DNA of 64,000 nucleotides from NCBI RefSeq assembly GCF_037176765.1, contig NC_090022.1, forward strand, positions 75,641,209-75,705,208, in the 5' to 3' direction. This document shows positions 11,216 to 22,707 of the stretch, piece after piece (the first letter of the stretch is position 1; each line of letters begins with the position of its first letter). Source of the DNA: Anolis sagrei. Taxonomy: Eukaryota > Chordata > Lepidosauria > Squamata > Anolidae. The notes beneath the pieces were generated by a model, which was not told the origin of the DNA, did no database searches, and saw only the letters and a list, made by a program, of their open reading frames with translations. The translations under genes and the position numbers were made by a program.

Positions 11216-11335
11216 CCTATATACGTGTATACTGTAATCTGCTCTGAGTCCTCTTGGGGAGATAAAGCAGAATATAAATAGTGTACTATTATTATTATTA
11301 TTATTAATAATAATAATAATAATAATATCTATTGG
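11216..11335 (+). repeat. L2-type 3' tail ending in (ATT)n/(AAT)n
   Basis: Has TAATCTGCTCTGAGTCCTCT, GGGGAGATAAAGCAGAATAT and AAATAG, then adjoining ATT and AAT trinucleotide arrays. Confidence 0.7.
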
Positions 11336-11339
11336 ACAG

Positions 11340-12470
11340 TGGCAAGCTATTTAACCTCAGCAGACTGAAAACCAAAACCAAGGTCACAACAACATCTGTT
11401 ATAGAACTCTGATATGCCAATGACAACGTCATTTGTGCGCATTCAGAAGACCTACAAGTCACTCTAAACACCTTTGCAGAAGCATACGAGAAGCCCGTCC
11501 TCTCATTGAACATTGAGAAAACCAAAGTGCTCTTCCAGCATTCACCAGCCAACCCCTCTCCAATGCCAGAAATACAGTTTAATGATGTAACATTAGAAAA
11601 CGGTGACCATTTCTGCTATCTTGGCAGTCACCTCTCTACAAAAGTCAACATTGGCACTGAAATAAAACACCGCCTGAGCTCTGCAAGTGCAGCATTTTTC
11701 CGAGTGAAGCAGAGAGTGTTTAAGGACTGGGACATCCGTAGGGAGACCAAGGTGCTTGTTTATAAAGCTGCTGTCCTCCAAAACCCTGCTATACGCCTGT
11801 GAAATGTGGACTGTCTACAGATGTCATACTCAAGTCCTGGAACAATTCCATCAGCGTTGATCCCGAAAAATCCTATAAATCTCTTGGGAAGACAGGCAGA
11901 CAAATGTCAGCGTGCTGGAAGAAGCAAAGACCACCAAGCATTGAAGCGATGGTCCTCCACCATCAACTCCGCTAGACCAGCCATGTTGTCCGGATGCCCA
12001 ATCACCGTCTCCCAAAGCAGTTGCTCTACTTCGAATTCAAGAACGGAAAACGGAATGTTGGTGGACAGGAAAAGACATTTAAAGATTGGCTCAAAGACAA
12101 CCTTAGAAACTGTGGCATAGACATCGATAATTGGGAAGCCCTAGTCTTTGAGTGCTCTAACTGGAGGTCAGCTGTGACTAGCAGTGCTGCAGAATTCAAA
12201 GAGGCATGAATGGAGGGTGAAAGGGAGAAACGTGCCAAGAGGAAGGTGTGTCAAGCTAACCCTGACCAGGACCACTTTCCATCTGGAAACCGATGTCCTC
12301 ACTGCGGAAGAACATGTGGATCAAGAATAGGGCTCCACAGCCACCTACAGACCCACCACCAAGACACTACACTTGGAGGACCATCATCCTCGGGCTACAA
12401 GGAATCACCTAACAGTAACAGTATTATTAGCCAAGGGTGCCACCCCTGATAAATTGGGGAGGGGGGATGC
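11340..12470 (+). repeat. Non-LTR retrotransposon RT fragment with C2H2 finger
   Basis: A broken but readable LINE ORF2 C-terminus. YANDN stands where the reverse-transcriptase catalytic YADD would be (about 11414). Then come [20 protein letters not shown] and [12 protein letters not shown], the stretch NGKRNVGGQEKTFKDW, and near the end a C-X2-C-X12-H-X3-H zinc finger (CPHCGRTCGSRIGLHSH). Several frameshifts and stops are present, so it is dead. Related minus-strand fragments lie at 17615-17850 and 34440-35312. It is not BovB or CR1; clade not assigned. Confidence 0.8.
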
Positions 12471-12479
12471 TAGCCTCCT

Positions 12480-13240
12480 ATATCGGATGTCCTAAGAGGC
12501 ACTGGTGCAGAGAACGGAGTTCTCCAACTGAATGGACTTAAAGGCAGCCCAGGATCCATGGGCAGGGAGGCTTCCATTGCCGACCCCCAGCATCAGCTGC
12601 CTGAGGTAGTTATTTCACTCCGCCTAACACTAGGGCTACCCAGGACTTGCTCTAGACTATATTTTGGGCATGTTTCCAATCCTTACCTTGTTGTTTGTCT
12701 TTCCTGCCTTGCAGCCTCAGCCATCTGGAAGCCTTTTGCTCATTAAGGCAATTTAACTCACTCTGTTTTGTTATTCCCTGTGTGTGAAACTCCTCCTCTC
12801 TCTTCTCATGTCCATGCTCAAAACACACCTTTTTTTTTGGGGGGGGGGGATCTTCACCCCTTAATCTTCATCCCCAACAGTAACCAAGAGTAAGGGCTTG
12901 CAAATTGCATTTACTCACATATATCCTTGACTCCTTTTGTCTCTACTTTTTTCCCCCTCATGGTCTATAAAGCATCATGAATAATCTGTGCAAGAGAGAA
13001 TGAGAAAATTATCCAGCCATTTCCTCTAATCTTTCAGTCAAAGCACTCTGAGGTGTAGCTCAGATACATTCCCCTACATCAAAATCCTTTACGTTAATTC
13101 TTTGGATTACAGTGTCTACACTTCCCACACACCTGGATTGTCCTACCTGTTCGGTAAAAGCAACCTCCTCATTCACCCCTTCCTATAATCTTCATCACTC
13201 TAGTGAGGAATTTCCCAGCTCCTGCCTGTCTTAATGATTA
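12480..13240. other. Spacer, no recognised feature
   Basis: Single-copy-looking sequence apart from a T8/G11 homopolymer junction at about 12830-12850. No exon, promoter or repeat family recognised. Confidence 0.4.
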
Positions 13241-13244
13241 TCTC

Positions 13245-13405
13245 AAGCTTGGGCAAATTTGGGGCCTCCTGGTGTTTTGGACTTCAATTCCCACCATTCC
13301 TAACAGCCTCAGGCCCCTTCCTGAGGCAAGGGGCCTGAGGCTGTTAGGAATGGTGGGAATTGAAGTCCAAAACACCAGGAGGCCCCAAATTTGCTCGTGC
13401 CTGGG
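13245..13405. mobile_element. Foldback hAT-like MITE (family P, short)
   Basis: Arms are TTGGGCAAATTTGGGGCCTC and its inverse, with GTGTTTTGGACTTCAATTCC inside; the central hinge is shortened. The flanks GATTATCT and GGTTATCA agree at six of eight positions and have TA in the middle. Confidence 0.75.
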
Positions 13406-13959
13406 TTATCACAATGGAGCTAAATCTTGACCTTAGGTATCAGATGTGGCATAAATCCACAGATGGAATAAAAGCTTTGCATTTCCAGTATTATGCAAAT
13501 GTCTATAAAGGCAGCAATGTGGATATAGGAAAAACAATATATGTCTTTGCATATTATTCTTCGAAATGAATTTGAAAATAATTATGTGAATCTTATACTG
13601 AGAAACAAACTTCACTATGGGAATCAATTTCTTTGTTTATGACAAGTTCTATTTTCTTCATCCTTTGCCCGTTTGGAGGAGGTTCCCCCTTTCTCATTCA
13701 TGTCCACCTTTGAGAACACTGTCAAGGTCTACAAATGTGTCAGAAGGTGGTTTGACAGAAGATATCAGAACTAAATTGTTTTGTGTTTTTCGGTTTGAGG
13801 AAGATGTTCATAATCACATAAAAGCCAAGATGGAATGCATATAGTCACACAAACCTTTATCGACTGAAATTTTCCAGCCTTGCCATGAAGTAGGATTGCG
13901 TGTTATTATCGTTATGTTACGTTTCTGTATGTGAGGCATTACATTTTGCCACAATTATG

Positions 13960-14014
13960 TTTGAAACCGCTTTGAGTCCCTTGCTGGGGTGAGAAAAGTG
14001 GTATACAAGTGAAG

Positions 14015-14049
<35 letters not shown>

Positions 14050-14050
14050 C
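13960..14050 (+). repeat. L2-type tail with (AAT)n
   Basis: ACCGCTTTGAGTCCCTTGCT, GGGTGAGAAAAGTGGTATAC, then about 11 AAT units. Confidence 0.7.
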
Positions 14051-14299
14051 CAGTACACGTGGTCCCAGTGGTCATCGGCACACTGGGTGCCGTGCCAAAA
14101 GATCTCAGCCGGCATTTGGAAACAAACATTGAGAAAATCATGATCTGTCAACTGCAAAAGGCCACCTAACTTGGATCAGCACGCATCATTTGAAAATATA
14201 TCACACAGTCCTAGACTCTTGGGAAGTGTTCGACTTGTGATTTTGTGATACGAAATCCAGCATATAGATCTCAATTGCTGTGACATACTGTGTTTTGGT

Positions 14300-14635
14300 T
14301 TCAGAATAATAATAATAATAATAATAATAGGATTCCAGCAAAAAATGAGCCCGTTTTATTCATTAGGATGGACTCTCATTTGGGAGGCAATTTTATCATG
14401 TTTTTTTCCCTAGTAGTTTTTTTTAAAAAAAAAAAACATAAGAGGCATTTCCTCAGTGTACGTCATGAGAACAATAGTAATATTCACATCTGTGAGAGAT
14501 GAAAAATATCCATAACATGCCTAAAGTCTGAGCACAAAGGCTATGTTTCTCTGCTTCTGATTGTTTAAGTGTGTGCACGTGTGTGTGTGTGTGTATACAC
14601 ACACACACACAACAACAACAACAACAACAACAACA
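14300..14635. repeat. Microsatellite cluster: (AAT)n, (GT)n/(AC)n, (AAC)n
   Basis: (AAT)n at about 14305-14329, a GT then AC dinucleotide run at about 14579-14611, and an AAC array at about 14610-14634. Apparent poly-Asn, poly-Gln and poly-Cys frames here are artefacts. Confidence 0.9.
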
Positions 14636-14889
14636 CTTTATTGTGTTCACTGACCAGCACACAGTGGGGCATAAGCACCCTGGGAAGGGGAAACACAACT
14701 CCTCAGTGAAGCAGTTATTAAAAAGCAGATTAGAAAACAGTTTAAAATCACAGTTTTAAACAAGGTTAATGTAACAGTTACACACACACATATCTGACAC
14801 ACACAGGATATATGAATATAGAGACATGCATGTCATGTAGCATTGGGTCCAAGTGCAGCTTTGTCCAGGGAGTGTTTGGCCCTCTGGAC

Positions 14890-15024
14890 CAGTGGTTCTC
14901 AACCTGTGGGTCCCCAAATGTTTTGGCCTTCAACTCCCAGAAACCCTAACAGCTGGTAAACTGGCTGGGATTTCTAGGAGTTGTAGGCCAAAACACTTGG
15001 GGACCCACAGATTGAGAACCACTG
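14890..15024. mobile_element. hAT MITE (family Q), 135 bp
   Basis: Ends CAGTGGTTCTCAACCTGTGG and CCACAGATTGAGAACCACTG are inverted repeats and the arms pair along their length. Flanks are CTCTGGAC and CTCTAGAA (six of eight match). CAGTGGTTCTCAA-type ends are known for hAT elements of the Charlie/SPIN kind. Copies also at 17859-17970 and 39288-39422. Confidence 0.85.
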
Positions 15025-15189
15025 CTCTAGAAGTTTTAGGCTACATCTCCTTTGGTTCCTTACCTTGGCTGTGACTTTGGAGCTGATATTCAGAACATTT
15101 ACAGAAACCGCATTTCCTCACTCTAGTGATACACCACCCCTGGTGCACAAAGCATGGTTTTCTTGCTTAAACCATATGGGAACAAAATC

Positions 15190-15665
15190 ACTAAGAGTAG
15201 AGATGTCACACTGGCAACGAAGATCCTCATACTTAAAGCAATGTTATTCCTCGTAGTAATCTATGGATGCGAGAGCTGGACCATAAGGAAGGTTGAGTGA
15301 AGGAAGATAGACAGTTTTGAATTGTGGTGTTGGAGGAAAATGCGGAGAGTGCCTTGGACCTCAAGGAGATCAAACCAGTCTGTACTCCAGGAAATAATGC
15401 CCTGCTGTTCACTGGAGGGAAGGATATTAGAGGCAAAGATGAAGTACTTTGGCCACATAATGAGAAGACAGGAAAACTTGGAGAAGATAATGATGCTGGG
15501 GAAAACGGAAGGAAAAAGGAAGGGGGCTGACCAAGAGCAAGATGGATAGATGTTATCCTTGAAGTGGCGAGCTTGACCTTGAAGGAGCTGGGGGTGGTCA
15601 TGGCTCTGAAAGGGAGCTCTGGCATGGGCTGGTCAGAAGCAACTGAATGAATAAACAACAACAAC
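15190..15665 (+). repeat. BovB (RTE) LINE 3' end
   Basis: Broken ORF2 C-terminus: YGCESWTIRKVE-like text, then KMKYFGHIMRRQENLEKIMM and a KELG motif. It ends in GAATGAATAAACAACAACAAC. The HIMRR...LEK...GKxEGKR pattern is the standard BovB C-terminus. A better-preserved copy lies at 51780-52290. Confidence 0.85.
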
Positions 15666-15669
15666 ATAT

Positions 15670-16385
15670 GGGAACATTTCATGAAGAGTATTCCTGATCC
15701 CATTGATACTTCTGTCGTGCTGTGTTTTGCTTGTTCCAGTGGTTTTCCTTGTGACACACCAAATCAGTATGGCTAATCTGTAAAGTGAGACTTAAAACAG
15801 AGCAATCTGCTTTGATTTCTTCCCATCCCACATATATTACTCATGATATTACAGTTCTGAATCCCAGTTACAATGGGGCAGAGGGTGGGGCTGAGCCATG
15901 ACATCCTGCTTCTGCCCAGCCACTCCGGGAATCATTTTTCTAGGCTAGGTGGACTCTTGGCCTAATCCACCAGGGATCTTCTTATTTTTGTATATTTAGC
16001 TGCTGTTTCTGCTAGGAGATGCATAGGCAGCCAGAGACCCTGTGGATTAAGTGTCAGTTTACAAAGAGGCCTGGGGTATGTGTGTGCGCGCGCTTGTGTT
16101 CATCTACAGTCCCTCGTTTGACCAACCTCAGCAATTAAACAAAGGGATTTCCAGTTACTGGCTGCACATATTTCGACTTAAAGCTCCTGTGACGTCTGTG
16201 AGCTTCATTGTGGCTAAGATACGAGACACAATTGCTTGTTTGCACTGGGGCCATAGCTGAAACAAATACTATCTGAGGCAGGACTGTCCCAAAATATTTA
16301 GCTGGGTGAGGCAAAAGGCAGTATAATGCTCCGACATTCAATCCATTTATAGAAGCTTGACTAAATTAGCAATTTGAACCATATT
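15670..16385. other. Spacer, no recognised feature
   Basis: Single-copy-looking sequence with no supported exon. A short GTGTGTGCGCGCGC run lies near 16079-16092. Confidence 0.4.
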
Positions 16386-16389
16386 TCAA

Positions 16390-16850
16390 CATTAGCAATG
16401 GGTTAGGCAGCTCCACCACATCTGGCTGCCTGTATAGTTGGTGTAGGGCAGACTATGCAACTCAGACCTGTCCTCCAACCAGAGGTGAAAGACCGGGGGA
16501 CTCAGGAGGACAGCTTTGAGAAGGGGTGGCTGCCATCTGACATTGGATATAAATGCAACTGTTATGTTTTGCCCCATAGTGAGGGGTTGCTTTGATTTAA
16601 GCTTGGCACCTAAGACCATCTGGGCATTACAGCAACTCATTGTGAATGGGATCAAGGCAGCTTCACATCTGGTTTCCTTTGGAGCATTAATGCACCACCC
16701 TGACACTTCTGCTGTAACCAATGCTGAGAGGTGCTTGAGTATTGGGTCAGTGTGTCCCAGAGCTGGGCATTCCCCCAAATCCAGCTGGCATGAGTCAGGA
16801 CTCGAACAGCCTTCTCCTCGCAGCAACACAGGGCACCCCGCCCAGTCTGC
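16390..16850 (-). mobile_element. Retroviral pol-like fossil
   Basis: A minus-strand stretch contains LTMGQNITV followed by an LLKAVLLSPPV-like segment. This order resembles the RT-RNase H connection region of gammaretrovirus-like pol, where LTLGQNLTV precedes a YQ.LLL..P segment. It is an isolated, degraded piece with no LTRs, gag or env recognised nearby. Family call is tentative. Confidence 0.4.
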
Positions 16851-17059
16851 AAGCTCTTCCTTCTCCTTTCATCCTACTCATTCCTGCGGGCTCAGGCTGT
16901 CAGGTGCAAGCTGTGGCAGCTCCCTGCTACACACCCACGGAGAGACCGAGGGCAACTGGGCTCGGGCCATTTCTATGGCAGGAAATCAGGCCTTTTCCTT
17001 ACAGATCAGTGAGGGAGGGGGAGTGCATGGGAGAAGGGTGTGAGCAGCATTGTGGATAA

Positions 17060-17610
17060 GAACTACGCGCTTTTGACAGCAGGACGGATTGTCTGACTTT
17101 CCTCTTGGGGACAGACCAGGCCTAATATTCTTCAGAGTGATTGTTTGCCTGGAGAATGGGCTGGAGGTTTTCAGACCCTAAATTCAATCTCTCCAGTCCT
17201 GATTCCTGATATTGTAAGGGTGATAACGTTACCATTTAAAACTCAGGATGTCTCACAATGTGAAAACTTTAATCAGGGGTGGGAAGCTTGCTGGAATTGA
17301 GCAGGAGGCACTTCTATGTAGGAGAGTAGACTACTTGTGACCATTTCCCCTGGGACCTGTTTCAGAGAAATCCCATCTCTGGTTTAGGAAGGGAGAACAT
17401 TTTGGGGACTAGAATGGTTTAGAGAAGGATGAATGACCCCAAATGGCCAATGGTCTCTTAAGTCTATAGCAGAGGTGTGGGATTTTTTTCTTTGTTTTTT
17501 TTTTTTCTTTCGGTGCAGGAACCATATTCCAATTTGGGAGCTGTCTTCTTGGGGATTGCATTCTAATTGTGGATTACTTCACATACTTCACTTAGGCAAT
17601 TCCTTGATCT
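17060..17610. other. Spacer, no recognised feature
   Basis: A poly-T tract (about 17487-17508) and no recognised repeat family or exon. Confidence 0.35.
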
Positions 17611-17614
17611 CTGA

Positions 17615-17850
17615 GTATGATGGCCCTCCAAGTGTAGTGTCTTGGCGGTGGGTATGTAGGTGACTGTGGAGCCCTATTCTTGATCTGCATGTTCTTCCAC
17701 AGTGAGGTCAACAGTTTCCAGGTAGAAGGAGGTCCCAGTCAGGGTCGGCTTGATGCACCTTCCTCTTGGCACATTTTTCTGTTTGGCACTCCATTCATGC
17801 ATCTTCAAATTCTACAGCACAGCTGACCTCCGATTAGAATTACGGGCATG
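17615..17850 (-). repeat. LINE fragment, same family as 11340-12470
   Basis: GGCGGTGGGTATGTAGGTGA, CTGTGGAGCCCTATTCTTGA and TTCAAATTCTACAGCACAGC closely match the 34440-34700 fragment. This is the 3' end of the same non-LTR family in reverse. Confidence 0.75.
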
Positions 17851-17858
17851 GTTTAGAG

Positions 17859-17970
17859 TAGTGGTTCTCAACCTGTGGGTTCCCAGATGTTTTGGCCTTC
17901 AACTCCCAGAAACAGCTGGTAAATTGGCTGGGATTTTTGAGAGTGTAGACCCACAGGCCGAGAACCACTG
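17859..17970. mobile_element. hAT MITE (family Q), 112 bp
   Basis: TAGTGGTTCTCAACCTGTGG to GGCCGAGAACCACTG, flanked by GTTTAGAG and GTTTAGTG (seven of eight match, TA in the middle). Inserted at the edge of the LINE fragment. Confidence 0.85.
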
Positions 17971-17999
17971 GTTTAGTGTGAAAGCAAAATAAGTAGTGT

Positions 18000-18990
18000 C
18001 AGATATAATTTATATGTGTGTGTTTATTTTCCCCGAACCCCAGCAAGCAAAGCCCAACACAGTTCTATGCATGTCTACTCAGGAGTAAGCACAGTCAGAG
18101 ACTCAGAGGTAAACATTACTGTCACACAAACAGCTGCCTAGGCTTTAATTACTGCATTATCTTCAATCACTGTTTACAATCACAGTAGATGAAGCCTGCA
18201 TGCTTAACGGAAAACTCTATGGGCTGAATTTAGCCTCCGGGGCAGATATTTCCCATCCTTGGTCTACTAGATTGTATGGTGCTTCCTGATGTGGAACTAC
18301 AGCTCTTGATGTTCTTCACCTTTGCTTATGGAGGTTTTGGTTGCTGGGAACTGCTGTCCAGCAAAGCCTAGAGGGCTGCAGAGTTCCCATTTGTGGCCCA
18401 CAGAACACCAGCTCTCCTGGATGTTGTTGTTATTCACAGGAATCCTTGCAGTTTCACCATTAAACACAAATGCTTGCCACTAATATCTGCAAGAATGCTT
18501 CTATGATTGTGTGTTTATGTGTATGTTCTTTTGGTTCTTTTCCAACTGTTTCTAATTTAGGATTGCCACAATGTTAACTGATCTCTGCAGGAGTGCCTTT
18601 AACAGCATCCTGATGTGCAGAGATCAGCAAATGACAATGCTTGCCTATGCATCGCAAGAGCATTCAGTGTTGAAAGCTGGCAAAAGAAAAGATTGAGGCA
18701 GGGTCTTTTTCCTAAACAGTTGACAGTTCTAAATGCATTTGAAGAATCTGGAAATTGGGTTTCAGGAATCCCAATCCCTCTTACTGCACAGTGCAGACCA
18801 TGTCAGGAAATCATGATTATGTATTTGAAAACCTGTCCTGTCTTTTGGAGCTCCTACTCTCTTTTGATGCAGATGGGACAATATTTTTTATTAAGAGATG
18901 CAAATGATCTATGTTTTAATATTCTTGTTATGGTTTTGTATTATGTGTTAATGTTCTTAAATGTTTTGTGGTGTTTTTGGGCATTGAATC
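18000..18990. other. Spacer, no recognised gene
   Basis: AT-rich sequence. The open frame at 18615-19022 runs into an L2-type tail and resembles no host protein I know. Confidence 0.35.
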
Positions 18991-19360
18991 ATTGCCATTG
19001 TAAACCACCCTGGGTTGTCTGAGGGCTGAGAAGGGCAGTATACAAATACAGTAAATAAATAAATAAATAAATAGAAAAATATTGATAGAACAGATAAACA
19101 GGTACATCAGAAAACCGCATTAGGCTAAGAAACTGCTCCGCCAGTCATGTGGCCGGCATGACTGCATGGAGCGCCGTTACCTTCCCACAGAAGCGGTACC
19201 TATTGATCTACTCACATTTGCATGTTTTCAGACTGATAGGTTGGCAGAAGCTGTGGCTAATAGCGGGAGCTCACCCCATCCCACAGATTCGAACCACCAA
19301 CCTTCCTGTCATCAAGCTCAGTAGCTCTATGATTTAGCCCACTGTGCCACTGCGGCCCCA
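18990..19360. repeat. L2-type tail (+) and SINE family B (-)
   Basis: 18990-19075 is an L2-type tail ending in (AAAT)n. 19103-19360 is a reverse-oriented tRNA-derived SINE: B box in reverse as GATTCGAACCACCAACCTTC, with GCGGTACCTATTGATCTACT and GTCATGTGGCCGGCATGACT. Family B copies recur at 48845-49150 and 56275-56490. Their tail TTAATGTCAGGGGAAA-type words suggest a BovB-related 3' end, as known for Sauria-type SINEs. Confidence 0.75.
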
Positions 19361-19369
19361 TTATTTAGC

Positions 19370-21005
19370 AATAAGCTATGATATCTATTTGTGTGTTCAT
19401 GTGTTCCTCGAAGTTAATACATTAAGAATACTCAATACAAAAGACATTCCATGCCCATGTGAATGTCTTCACGGACCCTCACCCAAGCAGAGTCTCCAGA
19501 TACACATCCACACTGGTGTTTAGTGACACAGTTAGGCTGGTCTCCCTTATGTGTTTGCTGGGACCTCATGTCGTGAGAAATCTCCTTGCCTCGTTTCAGT
19601 AACTTCATGAGAGGCTCTTTTGTGCTGTGTGAAGAAGACATGATAAGAACGATTCCTAAAGCTATCCCATAATAAGCCATGATAAGCTATTCCTCTTTTC
19701 TATTCACACAAGCATTCTCCCTTCCCCGATGTCTGATGTTATTCCCATATCCTTCTTTTGGTTCTGTTTTGCTCTCAAGGGTCCCCCGACTTGCTAAGCC
19801 AAGTCTTCCTCCCAGGCTTTGCACAATGTATCTGCCTTGTGAGCCTGGCCTTTCCTTTGCTGCAGAAGCGGATGTGGAGCCTTCCCACCCCCTCTCCTTG
19901 GCGCTTCCTGTATGAAATCTTCACGAAGTCCTGCCTCCCCCACCCCACAAGGGGCCTCTGGACAAGGCCAAGAGAACTTCCTCTTTGCTGCAACTTCACG
20001 TCTGTGAAGAAGTAAATACTTGGCGTGGAGGGGGGGGGGGATACAGAAGTAGAGGGTAAGGACAGACAGTCCCATTCGCAGACCCTTGAAGCTGTCTGGC
20101 AACTTAAGCCCCTTGAATTACTTGCCTGCAGAAATGTAAGACACTCTGGTTCTGAGCCCAGAAAAGTTTCTAAGGTCTGGTTCTGCTCTCCCACCTTCTC
20201 AATTTTGACAGGCTAGTTTCCTCCTCTGTGTCCCAGACCCCGTTGAGGAATTATTATTTCAGCCTGTTGATATTTCTTGCAAACCCTTCTTGCTCATTTA
20301 TTCCTCCTTATAGGACCTTCCATATTTCTGCTATCATACCTCTTCCCGTCCTTTTCGAACCCTTCTCTGTAAACAGTGATGGAAAAATGGGTAAAACAGG
20401 TTTTTCTAGAAGGCCCTTAATTTCTAAACTCAATGATGAATGTGGAGGAAATGCTTTTCTGAAGCTTGCCCCACAGCCTATTCACACCCACATCCACCAC
20501 AGTCAATATGGAACACTGTTTCCTCCCGGGCTTTCTACACATTGAGTTTTCATGGTACCCATTGAACCTGACCACAGCTATGTGAACATGTTTGCTGTAT
20601 AGCTATATTTAGGCATCTTTCTTAAGCTTTAAAATGTACCATAGGCTTGTAAGCATCTCTAATTATGTCTCCAACAAAGTAGTCCAAATCTAGAAGAAAA
20701 TCCACATAGGCAGGAGCGGAGGGTATTACACCAAACAACAACATATTTCAAAGTCACAAGATTTACCACCAAGGAATGTGGTTCTCCTTAAAAATAAAAT
20801 AAAATTACACTTGGGATTGCCATCTGACTGACTGAGTAAACCCCTCTTGACCTTCAATGCAACAGTAGGAAGCTGCAAATTCAGCAGAATTTACACTGAA
20901 AAATGCAAGAGCCAAAATTTCCTTTCTCCTGTGATGGCTACTTCCTGCAGGAATGTGACTGCACACAGGACAGAGTCCTCTATTGCTATCGCCATTCAGA
21001 GCTTG
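19370..21005. other. Spacer, no recognised gene
   Basis: Mixed single-copy-looking sequence. A G11 run lies at about 20029-20040. Overlapping frames on both strands at 19.7-20.2 kb match nothing recognised. Confidence 0.35.
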
Positions 21006-21011
21006 GAAATA

Positions 21012-21443
21012 CAGTAGAGTCTCTCTTATCCGACATAAACAGGTTGGCAGAACATCGGATAAAAGAAAATGTTGGATAATATGAAGTTTCCTACTGTTAC
21101 CCATCCAACATGGCGCTAGACACCTAGAATACTAACAACAGGGACTCAAAGGGTTAAGGCAAGGCAGTGCCTTGGGGTTAGAGTGACCTGGATGCGGAAG
21201 AGAAGTGTGGAAATCACAGAGGGAAGGAGGGAGAACGCTTTTGCTTCTGATCATGCGTCTTTTCCCCCTTTTCTCCCTCCTCCTCCTTGTCTTGCCTTTT
21301 TTACTTACTAGGAATGGGGAGAGAGTTGGGGAGCACTCTTTTAATTGAAGGGGAAATGCTGGAGGAAAAGGGGACGCCAGATAAGAGCGTTGGATAAGAC
21401 AGAATGTCGGATAAGCAAAGGTCGGATAAGCGAGACTCGACTG
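21012..21443. mobile_element. Tigger-like mariner, non-autonomous, 432 bp
   Basis: Ends CAGTAGAGTCTCTCTTATCC and GGATAAGCGAGACTCGACTG are terminal inverted repeats, flanked by TA on both sides (21010-21011, 21444-21445). Subterminal words such as GTTGGATAA and GTCGGATAAG are typical of Tigger (pogo-type Tc1/mariner) elements. No transposase frame remains. Confidence 0.88.
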
Positions 21444-21499
21444 TACTATGTTTTTAGTCTATGAGCCCCAGAATAAAGCCTGAAATTTCCAGAATCACT

Positions 21500-21665
21500 G
21501 CGTTTCTAAGGGTCTTTCCAGACAGGCCCAATGTCCCAGGATCTGATCCCAAGTTTTCTGCTTTAAACTGGATTACATGAGTCCACACTGTCGGATAATC
21601 TCAGATAAACAGAAAACCTGGGATCAGATCCTGGGATATAGGGCCTGTCTGGAAGGACTTTATGT
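21500..21665. repeat. Palindromic MITE copy (family D, variant)
   Basis: GTCTTTCCAGACAGGCCCAA and GGCCTGTCTGGAAGGACTTT are inverted ends, with CCAGGATCTGATCCCA inside. This is a GATCTGATCC subfamily of the foldback, also seen near 25975 and 30770. Confidence 0.7.
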
Positions 21666-21769
21666 CAGAATTGGAGCAATTTTGGCCCTCCAGATGTTTT
21701 GAACTTTTGCCACTGCTGTTGTTAACCACTGTCATGCAAAGTTTCACTTATGTGACCTTGGGTATATCT

Positions 21770-21905
21770 GCATTGTAAAACTAATGCAGTTTGACACCAC
21801 TTTAACTGCCATGGCCTAATGCTATGGAATCATGGGAGTTGTAGTTATAAAAGGTATTTAGGCTTCTCTGCCAAAAAGAGTCCCAGCTCCACAGAGAGAG
21901 AGAGA
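21770..21905. repeat. Palindromic family E, left half
   Basis: CATTGTAAAACTAATGCAGT, GACACCACTTTAACTGCCAT and AATCATGGGAGTTGTAGTT. Truncated before the second arm; an (AG)n stretch follows. Confidence 0.65.
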
Positions 21906-22018
21906 GCATCACTAGCAGCCAAATGGAGAAGTTGCATGGAGCACGAGTACCCAAAGTTAGAATACAACAGGTTGTGGGCAGACTCTCCTGGTAGCTGAGT
22001 TGCCTGCTGGCCCTAGCC

Positions 22019-22212
22019 CAGACATAGGCAAACTTGGGCCCTCCATGTGTTTTGGACTTCAACTCCCACCACTCCTAACAGCCTCAGGCCGCTTCCTTTT
22101 CCCCCTCAGCCGCTTAAGTAACTGAGGGGGGAAAGGAAGGGGCCCGAGGCTGTTAGGAATGGAGGGAGTTGAAGTCCAAAACACCTGGAGGGCCCAAGTT
22201 TGCCCATGCCCG
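22019..22212. mobile_element. Foldback hAT-like MITE (family P)
   Basis: CAGACATAGGCAAACTTGGG to AGTTTGCCCATGCCCG around CAGCCGCTTAAGTAACTGAG. Eight-base flanks CCCTAGCC and GTGTAGAT both have central TA but have diverged. Confidence 0.8.
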
Positions 22213-22707
22213 GTGTAGATGCCCCCAAGATGAGCAGCATACTTAACTGCTTGCCTGTTTTCTTTTGAAAACCCATGCGTTAAATAATGGTAGCATGACA
22301 CAAGAGTGCACCCTTGTGGCCACCGTATAGCAATTCTTGACTAGCCAACAGAAGCTGGGATGCGATGGAGCTGAACACGTCCAGAGATGAATGTTTTCAT
22401 CTCAAAAAAGGCAATGCATTCACAGTTACTGAACGTCTTGTTACGTATTTTGTAAAGAGAGTATTACGCCAGTGCTTATGGGGTTTCCTTCCTCAGATGT
22501 CAAAATAACTTGGCAAGTTTTGATATGCATGTGTGTGTGCAAGCAGTTCCTGGTTCAGGTGAAGGGAAAAAGACACAAGAAAGAGTCCAGAATGAGCTTC
22601 TGTGCCTTTAATGCTTGAGGAGGAAGATGGCATTTCAGCAGGTGCGTGACAAGAAACACCTTCTGAACTTCCCTCCAGAATGGCAGCCCTATTGTTCTTT
22701 ATCTTGA

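Noticed and set aside
16516-17043. 175-residue plus-strand open frame
   Set aside because: Overlaps the minus-strand pol-like fossil, has no recognised domain, and lacks splice or promoter support.
20025-20216. Open frames on both strands at 19.7-20.2 kb as an exon
   Set aside because: No splice sites, promoter or protein similarity; a G11 run interrupts the region.
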